A stretch of 64,000 nt of DNA from Lacihabitans sp. CS3-21 (lineage in GTDB: Bacteria > Bacteroidota > Bacteroidia > Cytophagales > Spirosomataceae): contig NZ_RJUD01000006.1 of the NCBI RefSeq assembly GCF_024343675.1, positions 62,001 through 126,000 of the forward strand. Reading direction: 5' to 3'. Numbering within the stretch: position 1 is the first letter of the stretch; each line of letters begins with the position of its first letter. Shown in pieces: positions 9,628 to 18,197 of this stretch. The translations under genes were made by a program, and so were the position numbers. Under the pieces are notes generated by a model, which saw only the letters and a program-made list of their open reading frames with translations, made no database searches and was not told the DNA's origin.

Positions 9628-12074
9628 TTATGCGAATTTTTGATTAATAAACAAACATTTTGTAAAGTTTCAGTTACATTGTTAATGAGCTCGTCTACGA
9701 CTCTTTTTTCTGTCTTGTTTTTTTCTATACTTTCTAGTTTTCTGATCACCTGCTTAAGATTTGTGATCTGTAGCATATCAATAGAGGCTTTTAATTTATG
9801 AGCTATTAAGCCTATTTCTTTCCAGTTTTCAAGTAAAAAGTACTGATGCATTTGTTTCATCACTTCTTCTGCTTGGTTTACAAACAGCTGCTCCATCTGC
9901 CTTATTTGTACTTGATTTCCCTTCATCATTTGGGTAAGCAGGCTATTGTTATAGGTTTGTACTGTTATAATCTGCTTGCTTTTTGGACTGGAAATGGAGT
10001 AGCTTTGGTAAACAAGCATGTACTCAATTAGTTTCTTTTTGAGGTATTCGGCTTCAAATGGTTTGGTGATATAGTCATTCATTCCAGCAGATTTGAAATT
10101 GTCGGCTTCTTCTTCCACTGAAAGTGCTGTAAGGGCAATTATTGGAATGTATTTGTTTTCTTGTCTGATGATTTTAGTGGCTTGAAATCCATCCATTTCA
10201 GGCATTTGAATATCCATCAAAATACAGTCATAGTGTTTTCTGCCGAACATATCTACTCCCTCTTTTCCATTGTTGGCAATATCTACTTTAATACCCCAGC
10301 CTTCCAAAAGTTTTTGTGCAAAAAATTGATTCATAGTATTATCTTCTACCAACAGGATTTTCTTGCCGATAAGAACATTATCGGAAACTGTGGATTTTTC
10401 AGGTAAACTGGTAGGTTCCTGATTGATAGGAAAACCCAATATAAACGAAACTTTTGTACCCACATTTTCTTGACTGGTCAGCTTCAGTTCTCCTCCCATT
10501 AATGATACCAATTTTTGAGAAATACTTAAACCTAGGCCAGTGCCTCCATATTTACGACCCAAACTGGAATCTTCTTGTGTGAAACTTTCAAAGATGATTT
10601 TTTGCATTTTGTCTGGAATGCCCTTCCCTGTGTCCTCTACTATGAACTCCAGCACTAGAGCATTATTCATTTTTGAAACCAACCTAATTTCAAGTTCAAT
10701 TTTCCCTGAAATTGTAAATTTTATGGCGTTACTAATCAAATTTAACAAAACTTGACTAAGTCGGATACCATCGCCTATGAGATGGGAGTCTACCTTTGGA
10801 TCGAGTTTTAGGAATAATCCTAACCCCTTTTGCTCTGCTTTAAATTCATTGCTATTAATTATATTTTGTAGAATCTTTTTAAGATTAAAAGGAATAGCTT
10901 GAATATTCAACAATCCGGATTCGATTTTGGAAAAATCTAAAATTGAGTTGATGATCAATGATAAGTTTTCGCTAGAAATTTGGATTGTGTTTAGATAATC
11001 AGATTGCTGGGGCGACAGTTGCGTTTTCTGAAGAAGGTTGGACATGCCAATGATTCCATTCAGAGGAGTTCTTATTTCATGACTGACAACAGAGAGAAAT
11101 TCCTGTTTAATTCTTCCCGACTCTTCTGCTTTTTCCTTAGCTTCGTTTAGTTCTACTTCTTTATTTTTTCGGTCAGTAATGTCAGATTCTACCGCTATAA
11201 AATTGATGAGTAGCCCATTATCATCGTAAATAGGCTGAATAGAAATTTCTATCCAATATTTCTTTCCCGTTTTTGAATAGTTGAGGAGTTCTGCTCTAAA
11301 ACTCTTTTCTTCTTTTATTTGATTTCGTATATACGCTATGGTTTCTTGATTGGTTTCGGGACCTTGCAACAAAGAACCCGGTGTCTTACCAATGGCTTCT
11401 TCAATAGTGTATCCTGAAATACGCATAAATCCATCATTTGCCCATTCAATAAGTCCTTTTGCATCTGTAATTATAATGGCGTTGTCGGTTTTTTCGGCAA
11501 CCAAAGCCAATTTTTTGATTTCCTTTTGGTACTTATTTTTTTGTTCAGTTTCTGTGATTACTTTATTATGGAGCAGGCACGATTGCAGGGCTATACTTAG
11601 TTTTCCAAGGACCTTTTCTGTTTTTTTGGTTTCCCTTAAATTAAATGATTTTTGAGATGGATTTTTTTCATAAAAAAAGAACTTTATAAAGCCTAAATTT
11701 GGAATTTCTAGAAACCAATAACTTCCTGACTTTATGTTTTTTTCTTTTTTAAAGTATTGAAAATATGTATCTTCAGTATTTACCTGAATAGCCTTTTGTT
11801 GCTTCAAAGTATCGGCAAAATCATCTGGAAGAGTTTCTGTTTGGTCAATAACCAAAAAATGTGGATGAGCAAATATTAATGAAAACTGGTTGGGGTTTTC
11901 TAAATCAAGATGTTTGTTTTTTATCCAAATTGACCCAAAGTCTATGTTTTTTTGTCGCATCCAGACTTTCAGAAAGTCTTCGCTTGTTTTTTTTAGATCT
12001 AATGTGCCACCTATTGAAAGTGACAACTCATACAAGAGGGAGAGTTCTCGAACTATTTCAAGTTTGGTCTCCAT
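9624..12074 (-). CDS. Soluble hybrid histidine kinase B with HPt domain, partner of FIST protein 2
   Basis: Domain order in 816 residues: a GAF-like N-terminus (about 1-165); a PAS domain (about 190-305); HisKA with H332 in FLSVVSHEIRTPLNG; ATPase domain with LLNLISNAIKF (443-453), DTGKGI (481-486) and GGTGLGLSI (510-518); a receiver with LLVED (574-578), D621 and K671; and a C-terminal HPt domain with AHKLKAS (acceptor H759). It therefore holds a full His-Asp-His relay and can pass phosphate to a separate receiver. No membrane segment. The PAS segment contains LLQGPETN, which resembles LOV domains, but the flavin-binding cysteine is absent. The start codon overlaps the FIST 2 stop (TGATG), and its own stop overlaps the next glycosyltransferase start. 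Confidence 0.93.
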   Translation of the reverse strand: METKLEIVRELSLLYELSLSIGGTLDLKKTSEDFLKVWMRQKNIDFGSIWIKNKHLDLENPNQFSLIFAHPHFLVIDQTETLPDDFADTLKQQKAIQVNTEDTYFQYFKKEKNIKSGSYWFLEIPNLGFIKFFFYEKNPSQKSFNLRETKKTEKVLGKLSIALQSCLLHNKVITETEQKNKYQKEIKKLALVAEKTDNAIIITDAKGLIEWANDGFMRISGYTIEEAIGKTPGSLLQGPETNQETIAYIRNQIKEEKSFRAELLNYSKTGKKYWIEISIQPIYDDNGLLINFIAVESDITDRKNKEVELNEAKEKAEESGRIKQEFLSVVSHEIRTPLNGIIGMSNLLQKTQLSPQQSDYLNTIQISSENLSLIINSILDFSKIESGLLNIQAIPFNLKKILQNIINSNEFKAEQKGLGLFLKLDPKVDSHLIGDGIRLSQVLLNLISNAIKFTISGKIELEIRLVSKMNNALVLEFIVEDTGKGIPDKMQKIIFESFTQEDSSLGRKYGGTGLGLSISQKLVSLMGGELKLTSQENVGTKVSFILGFPINQEPTSLPEKSTVSDNVLIGKKILLVEDNTMNQFFAQKLLEGWGIKVDIANNGKEGVDMFGRKHYDCILMDIQMPEMDGFQATKIIRQENKYIPIIALTALSVEEEADNFKSAGMNDYITKPFEAEYLKKKLIEYMLVYQSYSISSPKSKQIITVQTYNNSLLTQMMKGNQVQIRQMEQLFVNQAEEVMKQMHQYFLLENWKEIGLIAHKLKASIDMLQITNLKQVIRKLESIEKNKTEKRVVDELINNVTETLQNVCLLIKNSHK

Positions 12075-13156
12075 CAGGAATTGAGGCTACACGCCACGAT
12101 AGTTTTATTGTAGAATTCAACAAATCCCATGCCGTTAGAGGCTATTTCACCCAATGTAGCCACTCCCCTGATTTTTGAACTCTCTGGCCCCAAAACAGTT
12201 TTCATGGCTGCGAGTTCATCTTTAAATCGTTCGTTGAGATACATCACGCGTGTGATACAATCAAAAACCAATAGACAAGAATGGGTTTCTGTGTTTATGG
12301 TCATTTCTGCTACTTCTTTTGCTGCATTTATTAACGTATTGGGATTGCCTGTAAGAATTTGTAACATAGAGTTTTCAGGAATCTCAGAGATGCAAGTAAT
12401 GGAGCCATCTTCATTTAAAATGAAAGGATCGCGAACAACAATTTCGGTACCTTCTTTGTAAATTCCAAAGGGGAAAACCTTGGCTATATCGAAAAAATTG
12501 CCTTCATTAAATTTATAATTCGAATTACCTTCTATGACTTCTTTATAGACTTCAAATGCAGGTCGCCAATTGAGTTCTTTAATAATGTTTTTTTCGGTAG
12601 ATGTTGCAATAAATGGCCCTTCAAAAACTTCCCATCCATGTTTAACACCAATTTGGCTATGAGATTTCAAAAGAGCCATCACTCCCCCGTCTTGAAAAAT
12701 GCCCTCATTGGTAAAAATACATGGCTTTTGTTTAAGTGTTATGAAACCTGCACCACCCCCTACGATGTTCATTTCATTACCGAAAAAGTTGTATATTTTT
12801 CGAAGAAAAGAATCTGTCTCTCCCATCAACCCATCTGTTAACAGAATGGCCGTGCCGACGGTGTCAAGGTCCACATTTGTATCGTAGAAATTATCATCTT
12901 TGGCTAACAGCCTAATGACTTGTTCTACTGGCGGGATTTGTAGAATCAGAAAACCAGTATCGTAATTTTGTAAGTCGGAGAAAATTGTAGGGAAAATGCC
13001 CCCAAAGAGTTTTAAATTGTGGCTATTAAAGGCATCAATCACCAATTGGGCTTCGTCAGCAGATTTCTCTGCAACAAAAACCAGGTGATAATCCGTTGGT
13101 TTTGCTGCATTCGCAATACTTGAGAAAGAAATATCTGAAAAACTGCTGAAATACAT
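12074..13156 (-). CDS. FIST-domain sensor protein 2 (NosP-like candidate)
   Basis: The 360-residue protein has the FIST N- and C-domains: LTDGLMGETD (106-115), NIVGGGAGF (130-138), and VKHGWEVFEGP (171-181), where H173 aligns with H188 of FIST protein 1. Overall similarity to FIST 1 is low, so the two may sense different signals or represent old paralogues. It is the first gene of a tightly coupled three-gene operon with hybrid kinase B and a glycosyltransferase. The role as ligand-binding regulator of the kinase follows from FIST/NosP family knowledge; heme binding is not proven by the sequence. Confidence 0.85.
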   Translation of the reverse strand: MYFSSFSDISFSSIANAAKPTDYHLVFVAEKSADEAQLVIDAFNSHNLKLFGGIFPTIFSDLQNYDTGFLILQIPPVEQVIRLLAKDDNFYDTNVDLDTVGTAILLTDGLMGETDSFLRKIYNFFGNEMNIVGGGAGFITLKQKPCIFTNEGIFQDGGVMALLKSHSQIGVKHGWEVFEGPFIATSTEKNIIKELNWRPAFEVYKEVIEGNSNYKFNEGNFFDIAKVFPFGIYKEGTEIVVRDPFILNEDGSITCISEIPENSMLQILTGNPNTLINAAKEVAEMTINTETHSCLLVFDCITRVMYLNERFKDELAAMKTVLGPESSKIRGVATLGEIASNGMGFVEFYNKTIVACSLNS

Positions 13157-13186
13157 TTATCCAAAGTTTTAGTACTTATTATATAT

Positions 13187-13202
13187 TACAGAAAATGTGC
13201 CG
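13187..13202 (-). promoter_or_regulatory. Candidate sigma-54 promoter of the FIST 2-kinase B-glycosyltransferase operon
   Basis: The minus strand reads CGGCACATTTTCTGTA: GG-N10-GT, with a -24 half GGCAC close to consensus and a -12 half CTGT that has T where C is usual. The implied start is near 13177, about 20 nt before the ATG, matching the short leaders of the two EPS candidates. Confidence 0.5.
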
Positions 13203-13246
13203 TTTTGTTACTTGGTTGAAAACTAGTTATTTATAAGTATTTAACA

Positions 13247-13261
13247 TTCCAAAATTTGGAA
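13247..13261. promoter_or_regulatory. Perfect palindrome TTCCAAA-A-TTTGGAA, candidate activator site
   Basis: Seven-base arms flank a single A, keeping the CC-N7-GG core seen at the other sites. The centre lies about 77 bp upstream of the predicted FIST 2 start, a usual range for sigma-54 activator sites. A further TCC half-site on the minus strand sits 19 bp farther upstream (near 13277). Confidence 0.5.
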
Positions 13262-13280
13262 GAAAGTTTATTTTTTGGAT

Positions 13281-14627
13281 TTACAATTCTCCACTTTTTA
13301 ACATATTGTAGATAGTAGATTTGCCAATATCCAGCTTGTCAGCTACGAGCAAGACATCATTATCGTATTTGTCTAAAAAGTGCCTAAGGATTCGTTTATT
13401 ATACTCTTTTAAGGTAAGTTCTTCTAACAAGAATGAACCTTCCGGTTTTAAAGAATTAAAACTGATGTCTTCCACACTTATATTGTTGTCTGTCGCCATT
13501 ACGCAAGCCAATTCTACTATGGCTTTTAGCTCTCTTATATTTCCTGGGAAACCGTATTGTAGCAGTTTCTGTGAAGCTTCGTTTGTGAGTGAAATTTCTG
13601 GTAGTTTATTCTTTTTGCAGTAATCCTCTGCGAAAAATTTAGCCAAAATCATGATATCATTTCCTCTTTCGCGTAGAGGAGGAAGCTGGATATTGAGGCC
13701 TAAAAGCCTGTAGTAAAGGTCTTCTCTAAAAGTCCCTTTTTGAACCTCATCGCCAAGGTTTCTGTGGGTAGCTACTATTATCCTTGCATCAAATTTAACT
13801 GTAGAATTACCACCAACTCTCACTATTTCTTGTTCTTGTAAGGCTCTCAAAATTTTCGCTTGGATGGTTATATCCATTTCTCCAATTTCATCTAGAAACA
13901 GAGTACCTCCATTGGCTTCCTCAAACTTCCCTATTCGTCTATTCATAGCTCCAGTGAAGGCCCCTTTTTCATGGCCAAATAGTTCACTTTCAACCAGTTC
14001 TCTTGGAATTGCTGACATGTTTACAGCTACAAATGGTTTCTTACTTCTTCCAGAATTGAAGTGAATAGACTTAGCTACCAATTCTTTACCGGTACCCGTT
14101 TCTCCATAAATGGATACATTTATCTGGCTTTGGGCTGCCTTTTCCATTAATGCAAATACACGCTTTAAAGGAGGACTATTGCCTCTAATACTATTGGAAA
14201 ACTCATATTTTTCGCGAACCTCTTCTCTTAATAATGTTATCTCTTCTTTGAGTTCTTTGGTTTCTCTTATTTTTAAAAGACAATTCCAGAGCCTGTCTTT
14301 GGTGTTTTCGTCTTTTACTATGTAGTCATATGCCCCTAGCTTGAGCAATTGAACAGCCGTGGTGATGTTTTCTTGGCCCGAAATAATTATTACAGGAATC
14401 TCAGGATGGTCTTTTTGGATTTTCTTGAGAATGGTCTCACCATCAATATCTGGAAGAGAGTAGTCCAGTGTTATAACTGAAGGTCTTCTGTATAAATTAT
14501 CTACAAAACTTTTTCCATTTTCAAATCTGCTCACTTCATAGTCAGGGTTCAAGTTAAGGTGATACTCCAACATTGAGCCATAAAAGGCGTCGTCTTCAAC
14601 TATAAATATCGAAAATTGCTTGCTCAT
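13281..14627 (-). CDS. Sigma-54-dependent response regulator (NtrC family)
   Basis: The 448-residue protein has a receiver domain (D12, D13, acceptor D55, S83, K105), an AAA+ sigma-54 activation domain with Walker A GETGTGKE (175-182), the sigma-54 contact loop GAFTGA (222-227) and Walker B GGTLFLDEIGE (240-250), and a C-terminal Fis-type helix-turn-helix (about 405-445). It should turn on sigma-54 promoters when phosphorylated. It lies between the FIST 2 operon and the divergent EPS operon I, and palindromes plus GG-N10-G(C/T) elements are found before both. A TACATTTG on the minus strand (14649-14656) could be its own -7 box, close to a half-site, which would allow autoregulation. No kinase is fused; the hybrid kinases with HPt domains are likely donors. 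Confidence 0.95.
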   Translation of the reverse strand: MSKQFSIFIVEDDAFYGSMLEYHLNLNPDYEVSRFENGKSFVDNLYRRPSVITLDYSLPDIDGETILKKIQKDHPEIPVIIISGQENITTAVQLLKLGAYDYIVKDENTKDRLWNCLLKIRETKELKEEITLLREEVREKYEFSNSIRGNSPPLKRVFALMEKAAQSQINVSIYGETGTGKELVAKSIHFNSGRSKKPFVAVNMSAIPRELVESELFGHEKGAFTGAMNRRIGKFEEANGGTLFLDEIGEMDITIQAKILRALQEQEIVRVGGNSTVKFDARIIVATHRNLGDEVQKGTFREDLYYRLLGLNIQLPPLRERGNDIMILAKFFAEDYCKKNKLPEISLTNEASQKLLQYGFPGNIRELKAIVELACVMATDNNISVEDISFNSLKPEGSFLLEELTLKEYNKRILRHFLDKYDNDVLLVADKLDIGKSTIYNMLKSGEL

Positions 14628-14660
14628 GGTCTAATAATAAATTATATCCAAATGTAAGAA

Positions 14661-14701
14661 TTTTTCCAAAATAAAAAAGGTTTTTCCAGAATTAGGAAAA
14701 A
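14661..14701. promoter_or_regulatory. Tandem activator sites between the sigma-54 regulator and EPS operon I
   Basis: The full site TTTTTCC-N7-GGAAAAA spans 14681-14701, and a half-site TTTTTCC starts at 14661, exactly 20 bp (two helical turns) upstream. The full-site centre is about 89 bp before the predicted EPS I start, the same distance as before EPS operon II. Confidence 0.6.
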
Positions 14702-14752
14702 ACCAAGAACTTTTAATTTCACAACATGCTCATTATTAATAAGTTAAATTTT

Positions 14753-14769
14753 TTGGAGTGATAATGGCA
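14753..14769 (+). promoter_or_regulatory. Candidate sigma-54 promoter of EPS operon I
   Basis: TTGGAGTGATAATGGCA contains GG (14755-14756), ten bases, then GC (14767-14768), the diagnostic -24/-12 spacing. The implied start near 14780 leaves about 19 nt before the ATG. A sigma-54 activator is encoded divergently next to it. Confidence 0.6.
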
Positions 14770-14798
14770 AAAGGACAATTAACGAAACAATAATTATA

Positions 14799-15932
14799 AT
14801 GAAAAAAAAGATTCTAATAGTAGATGACAACCAGATGGTTCTTGGCTTGCTCAATCACAAGCTTAAGGATGATTATGATCTTCGATTAGCACCGACATTA
14901 AAAATTGCCAGATTACTTATCAAAAACGACGATGTGCCAGATTTAGTCATTGTGGACTTGAATCTTGGAGAAGAGCATGGCCTGACATTGATTAAGTATC
15001 TGAAAAAGAATCCTAAGTATTCGGATATTGCAATTTTAGTGTTGTCTGGCGACGAAAAAAGCGAGACAAGAATTGAGTGCCTCAGTGCAGGTGCTGACGA
15101 TTATGTTGGAAAGCCGTTTCATCCTGAAGAATTGAAATTAAGGATTGACAAGCTTTTAAATTCTAAAGAAGACGCCAAAGCTTTGGAGGAAATTGAAAAT
15201 CTTGAGGATTTTACTTTTCCTGAACCGAAAATGTCGTTTCGAAAAAGAGCTTTTGATGTGGTGCTTTCGTTGACCGCCATTTTAATACTCCTACCCGTTT
15301 TTATAACGGTAGGGGTATTAATAAAATTAGACTCTAAAGGGCCGTTTCTATATCTTTCAAAACGTGTAGGTGCTGGTTATAAGATTTTTAACTTGTATAA
15401 GTTTCGTACAATGAAAGTTAACGCTGATAAGGAAATCAGTAAAATGGACGATTTCAACATGTACAAAAAAGATGAACTTGAAGTGTCTGAAAATGACAAA
15501 CAAGAACTCATTTATGATGGCGGCTGGATGAGCGAGCAGGCTCTTCAAACAAAAAAAGAAAGCAAAGCTGCCTTTATGAAATTTCAGAACGATCCACGTA
15601 TTACACGCTTAGGGACTTTTTTAAGAAACTCGAGCTTAGACGAATTACCCCAACTTTTCAATATTCTGAAAGGAGACATGTCGATTGTGGGCAATAGACC
15701 ACTTCCACCTTACGAAGCCGAAAAACTTACAAAAGACGAATCAGCAGCAAGATTTTTGGCTCCAGCAGGTCTAACAGGTCTTTGGCAGGTAACCAAAAGA
15801 GGCCAAGCCGCTTTGTCTGAAAAAGAACGAATGGACTTAGACAACACCTACGCACAAGAGCACAATTGGCTTTATGATATCAAACTAATTTTAAAAACCT
15901 TCCCGGCAGTTTTTCAGTCGGAAAAAATGTAA
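14799..15932 (+). CDS. Receiver domain fused to a polyprenyl-phosphate sugar-1-phosphate transferase
   Basis: Residues 1-120 are a complete receiver domain (D9, D10, acceptor D53, S83, K105). After a linker, residues 148-377 are a monotopic phosphoglycosyl transferase of the WcaJ/PglC type: the basic entry FRKRAFDVV, a hydrophobic re-entrant helix with a central proline (about 156-176), KFRTM (201-205), the catalytic Asp-Glu pair D281-E282 in SSLDELPQL, and VGNRP (297-301) in place of the usual VGPRP. Such enzymes transfer a sugar phosphate from a nucleotide sugar to undecaprenyl phosphate, starting repeat-unit synthesis. About 58 residues separate KFRTM from NDPRITR, longer than I expect. 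The fusion suggests phosphorylation directly controls the first step. It leads EPS operon I; the next gene starts 4 nt after its stop. Confidence 0.93.
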   Translation: MKKKILIVDDNQMVLGLLNHKLKDDYDLRLAPTLKIARLLIKNDDVPDLVIVDLNLGEEHGLTLIKYLKKNPKYSDIAILVLSGDEKSETRIECLSAGADDYVGKPFHPEELKLRIDKLLNSKEDAKALEEIENLEDFTFPEPKMSFRKRAFDVVLSLTAILILLPVFITVGVLIKLDSKGPFLYLSKRVGAGYKIFNLYKFRTMKVNADKEISKMDDFNMYKKDELEVSENDKQELIYDGGWMSEQALQTKKESKAAFMKFQNDPRITRLGTFLRNSSLDELPQLFNILKGDMSIVGNRPLPPYEAEKLTKDESAARFLAPAGLTGLWQVTKRGQAALSEKERMDLDNTYAQEHNWLYDIKLILKTFPAVFQSEKM

Positions 15933-15936
15933 TATC

Positions 15937-17085
15937 ATGTCGATAATAATATTAACGTATCTCAGCATTGGAGTTGTCTATGTACTTTTTTTTAGTTTGA
16001 TGGCTTTGTTTTCAAGCAAAAAAATCAAAATACAAAAGTCCCCCAAAAGTCGTTTTTTGTTTTTAATTCCTGCTTATAAAGAAGACGGAGTAATAATAGA
16101 AACCGTAAAAAGTCTAGAAAATCAACCTGATATTTCAAAGGAGGACAAAATCATCGTGATAGGTGATCACCTTCAAAAGGCCACTTTAAAGATTCTGGAG
16201 AGTTCGAAGGCTCAAATTATAGCTCTAAATCTGGAAAAAAGCACGAAAGCCAAAGCAATAAACATAGCTCTTTCCACCATCCACGCAGATTTTGATGCTG
16301 TTGTGCTTTTGGACGCGGATAATCATTTGGTTCCAGGCTTTATTAATAAAGCAAAAGCCGCTTTTGCGGGAGGAAATAAGGTGATTCAAGCCCATAGAAT
16401 TGCAAAAAATTTAGACACGCGTTTTGCATTTTTGGACGCCATAAGCGAAGAAATTAACAACTCAGTCTTTAGAAAAGGTCATGCCAATATAGGATTATCT
16501 TCTGCCTTGATTGGCTCAGGCCTGATCATGGATTTTCAAGAATTCAGGAATTTTATGTCAGAAATTGATGTAGTCAGTGGCTTTGATAAACAGCTGGAAC
16601 TAGACTTGCTACACAAAGGACAGAAAATTACGTATTTGCAAGAAGCCTATGTTTTAGATGAAAAAGTGCGAGAAAGTGCCGTATTCGAAAACCAACGAAC
16701 ACGGTGGATTTCTGCACAGTTTAATTTTGCCAAAAAACATTTCTTTAGTGCATTTATTGCTCTTTTTAGAGGCAATATTGACTATTTCGACAAAGTTTTG
16801 CAATTTCTGCTTCCCCCTAGATTGATTCTTTTGGGTAGTGTTTTCATATCATTAATTGTTCATATTTTTTTAGGTTCGTTTATTCTGTGGAATGTTGGAT
16901 TGGTCGTAGGTTACGTAGTTGGGTTGTGGTTGGCCATTCCTTCATATCTCAGAAAAACCATCAAACTCAGAGATTTTTCATATGTGCCAGTTAGTCTCTG
17001 GTACATGGTAAAAGCTATTTTGAAATTCAAAAAAGCCAATAAGGTATTTATTCATACGCCACATTTAAACACTTATTCGAAATGA
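15937..17085 (+). CDS. Membrane-bound family 2 glycosyltransferase
   Basis: The 382-residue protein begins with a transmembrane helix, then a GT-A domain: LIPAYKEDGVI (about 45-55), LLDADNH (124-130), and the QRTRW motif (about 251-255) found in processive or cellulose-synthase-like transferases. The C-terminal third has two or three membrane helices (about 288-340). It likely extends the lipid-linked sugar started by the preceding enzyme or polymerises a chain at the inner membrane. It starts 4 nt after the previous stop, and its end overlaps the next start as ATGA. Donor and acceptor sugars are unknown. Confidence 0.88.
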   Translation: MSIIILTYLSIGVVYVLFFSLMALFSSKKIKIQKSPKSRFLFLIPAYKEDGVIIETVKSLENQPDISKEDKIIVIGDHLQKATLKILESSKAQIIALNLEKSTKAKAINIALSTIHADFDAVVLLDADNHLVPGFINKAKAAFAGGNKVIQAHRIAKNLDTRFAFLDAISEEINNSVFRKGHANIGLSSALIGSGLIMDFQEFRNFMSEIDVVSGFDKQLELDLLHKGQKITYLQEAYVLDEKVRESAVFENQRTRWISAQFNFAKKHFFSAFIALFRGNIDYFDKVLQFLLPPRLILLGSVFISLIVHIFLGSFILWNVGLVVGYVVGLWLAIPSYLRKTIKLRDFSYVPVSLWYMVKAILKFKKANKVFIHTPHLNTYSK

Positions 17086-18197
17086 AAATAGGAATAGAAG
17101 CCCAAAGGATTTTCAGAAAGAAAAAACATGGGATGGATATCTATGCTTTGGAGCTTATTAAAGCACTTCAAAAATTAGATCATACCAACGAGTATGTGGT
17201 TTTTGTAAAACCTGACTCAGACGTGTGTTTGCATTCTTCAGAAAACATGAAGGTGGTTAAAGTTAAAGGAGCTACTTATGTTGATTGGGAGCAAATATGG
17301 TTGCCAAAAGCTATAAAGGCGGCTGGTGTCGACGTGATGCATTACACGTCTAATACTGCTCCGCTTAATAGTCCTGTACCTTATGTAGTCACTTTGCACG
17401 ACATTATTTATATGCATTCTTTTTCAGGAGGCACTATTTATCAGACGGCGGGGCATTTTTATAGAAAATTTATTGTACCCAAAATAACCAAAAAAGCTAG
17501 TTATGTTTTTACGGTCTCTGATTTTGAAAAGATTCAAATCAGTAAAACTTTGGATATCAGTGATAGTAAATTGAAGGTGATTCCTAATGCATACAGTTCT
17601 ACTTTTAGAGAAATAGCCAACACAGACACACTGAACCTCATAAAAGAGAAATACAGTTTGCCCGACGATTTCATTTTGTTTTTAGGAAATGAAGCTCCTA
17701 AAAAGAATTTGGTGAATGTTCTGAAATCTTATTCAAAATATGTGGATGAAAATCCCGACCCAACCCAGTTGGTCATTCTGGAAAGCAGTCATGAGCAAAT
17801 TTTAAATCATCTTGCAAAAATCAAACGATTGGATATTTTAGATAAAATATCGCTTCCGGGCTATATAATGCACTGTGATTTGCCCAAAATTTACAATTTG
17901 GCCACTCTTTTCTTATATCCTTCTTTGAGAGAAAGCTTTGGAATACCCATTATAGAAGCCATGGCTTGTGGTACGCCGGTGATTACTTCTACTACAACTG
18001 CCATGCCCGAGGTGGCAGGAAATGCCGCTTATTTGGTGGATCCTCAAAATGTTGACGAACTTACAAAAGCCATCAACGAGCTTACCAATAATATCGATCT
18101 AAATACCGCCATCAAAGAAAAAGGACTGAAGCGTGCCGAAGATTTTTCTTGGAAAAACACCGCATTTCAAACACAGAATATCTATTTAACTAAATAA
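17082..18197 (+). CDS. Glycosyltransferase family 4 (GT-B fold)
   Basis: The 371-residue protein is a GT-B retaining transferase: an N-terminal domain beginning KIGIEAQRIFRKKKHGMDIYALEL-like sequence, a central LFLGNEAPKKNLVNVL stretch (about 205-220), and the family signature LYPSLRESFGIPIIEAMACG (about 284-303), with the two glutamates that contact the donor. It resembles mannosyl- or glucosyltransferases of capsule and O-antigen loci. It is coupled to both neighbours (ATGA before it, TAATG after it), so it belongs to EPS operon I. The sugar is unknown. Confidence 0.92.
   Translation: MKIGIEAQRIFRKKKHGMDIYALELIKALQKLDHTNEYVVFVKPDSDVCLHSSENMKVVKVKGATYVDWEQIWLPKAIKAAGVDVMHYTSNTAPLNSPVPYVVTLHDIIYMHSFSGGTIYQTAGHFYRKFIVPKITKKASYVFTVSDFEKIQISKTLDISDSKLKVIPNAYSSTFREIANTDTLNLIKEKYSLPDDFILFLGNEAPKKNLVNVLKSYSKYVDENPDPTQLVILESSHEQILNHLAKIKRLDILDKISLPGYIMHCDLPKIYNLATLFLYPSLRESFGIPIIEAMACGTPVITSTTTAMPEVAGNAAYLVDPQNVDELTKAINELTNNIDLNTAIKEKGLKRAEDFSWKNTAFQTQNIYLTK

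Noticed and set aside
11100-11520. LOV-type light sensor in hybrid kinase B
   Set aside because: The PAS domain has an LLQGPETN stretch like LOV domains, but the flavin-binding cysteine is missing (the residues before it are TPGS).
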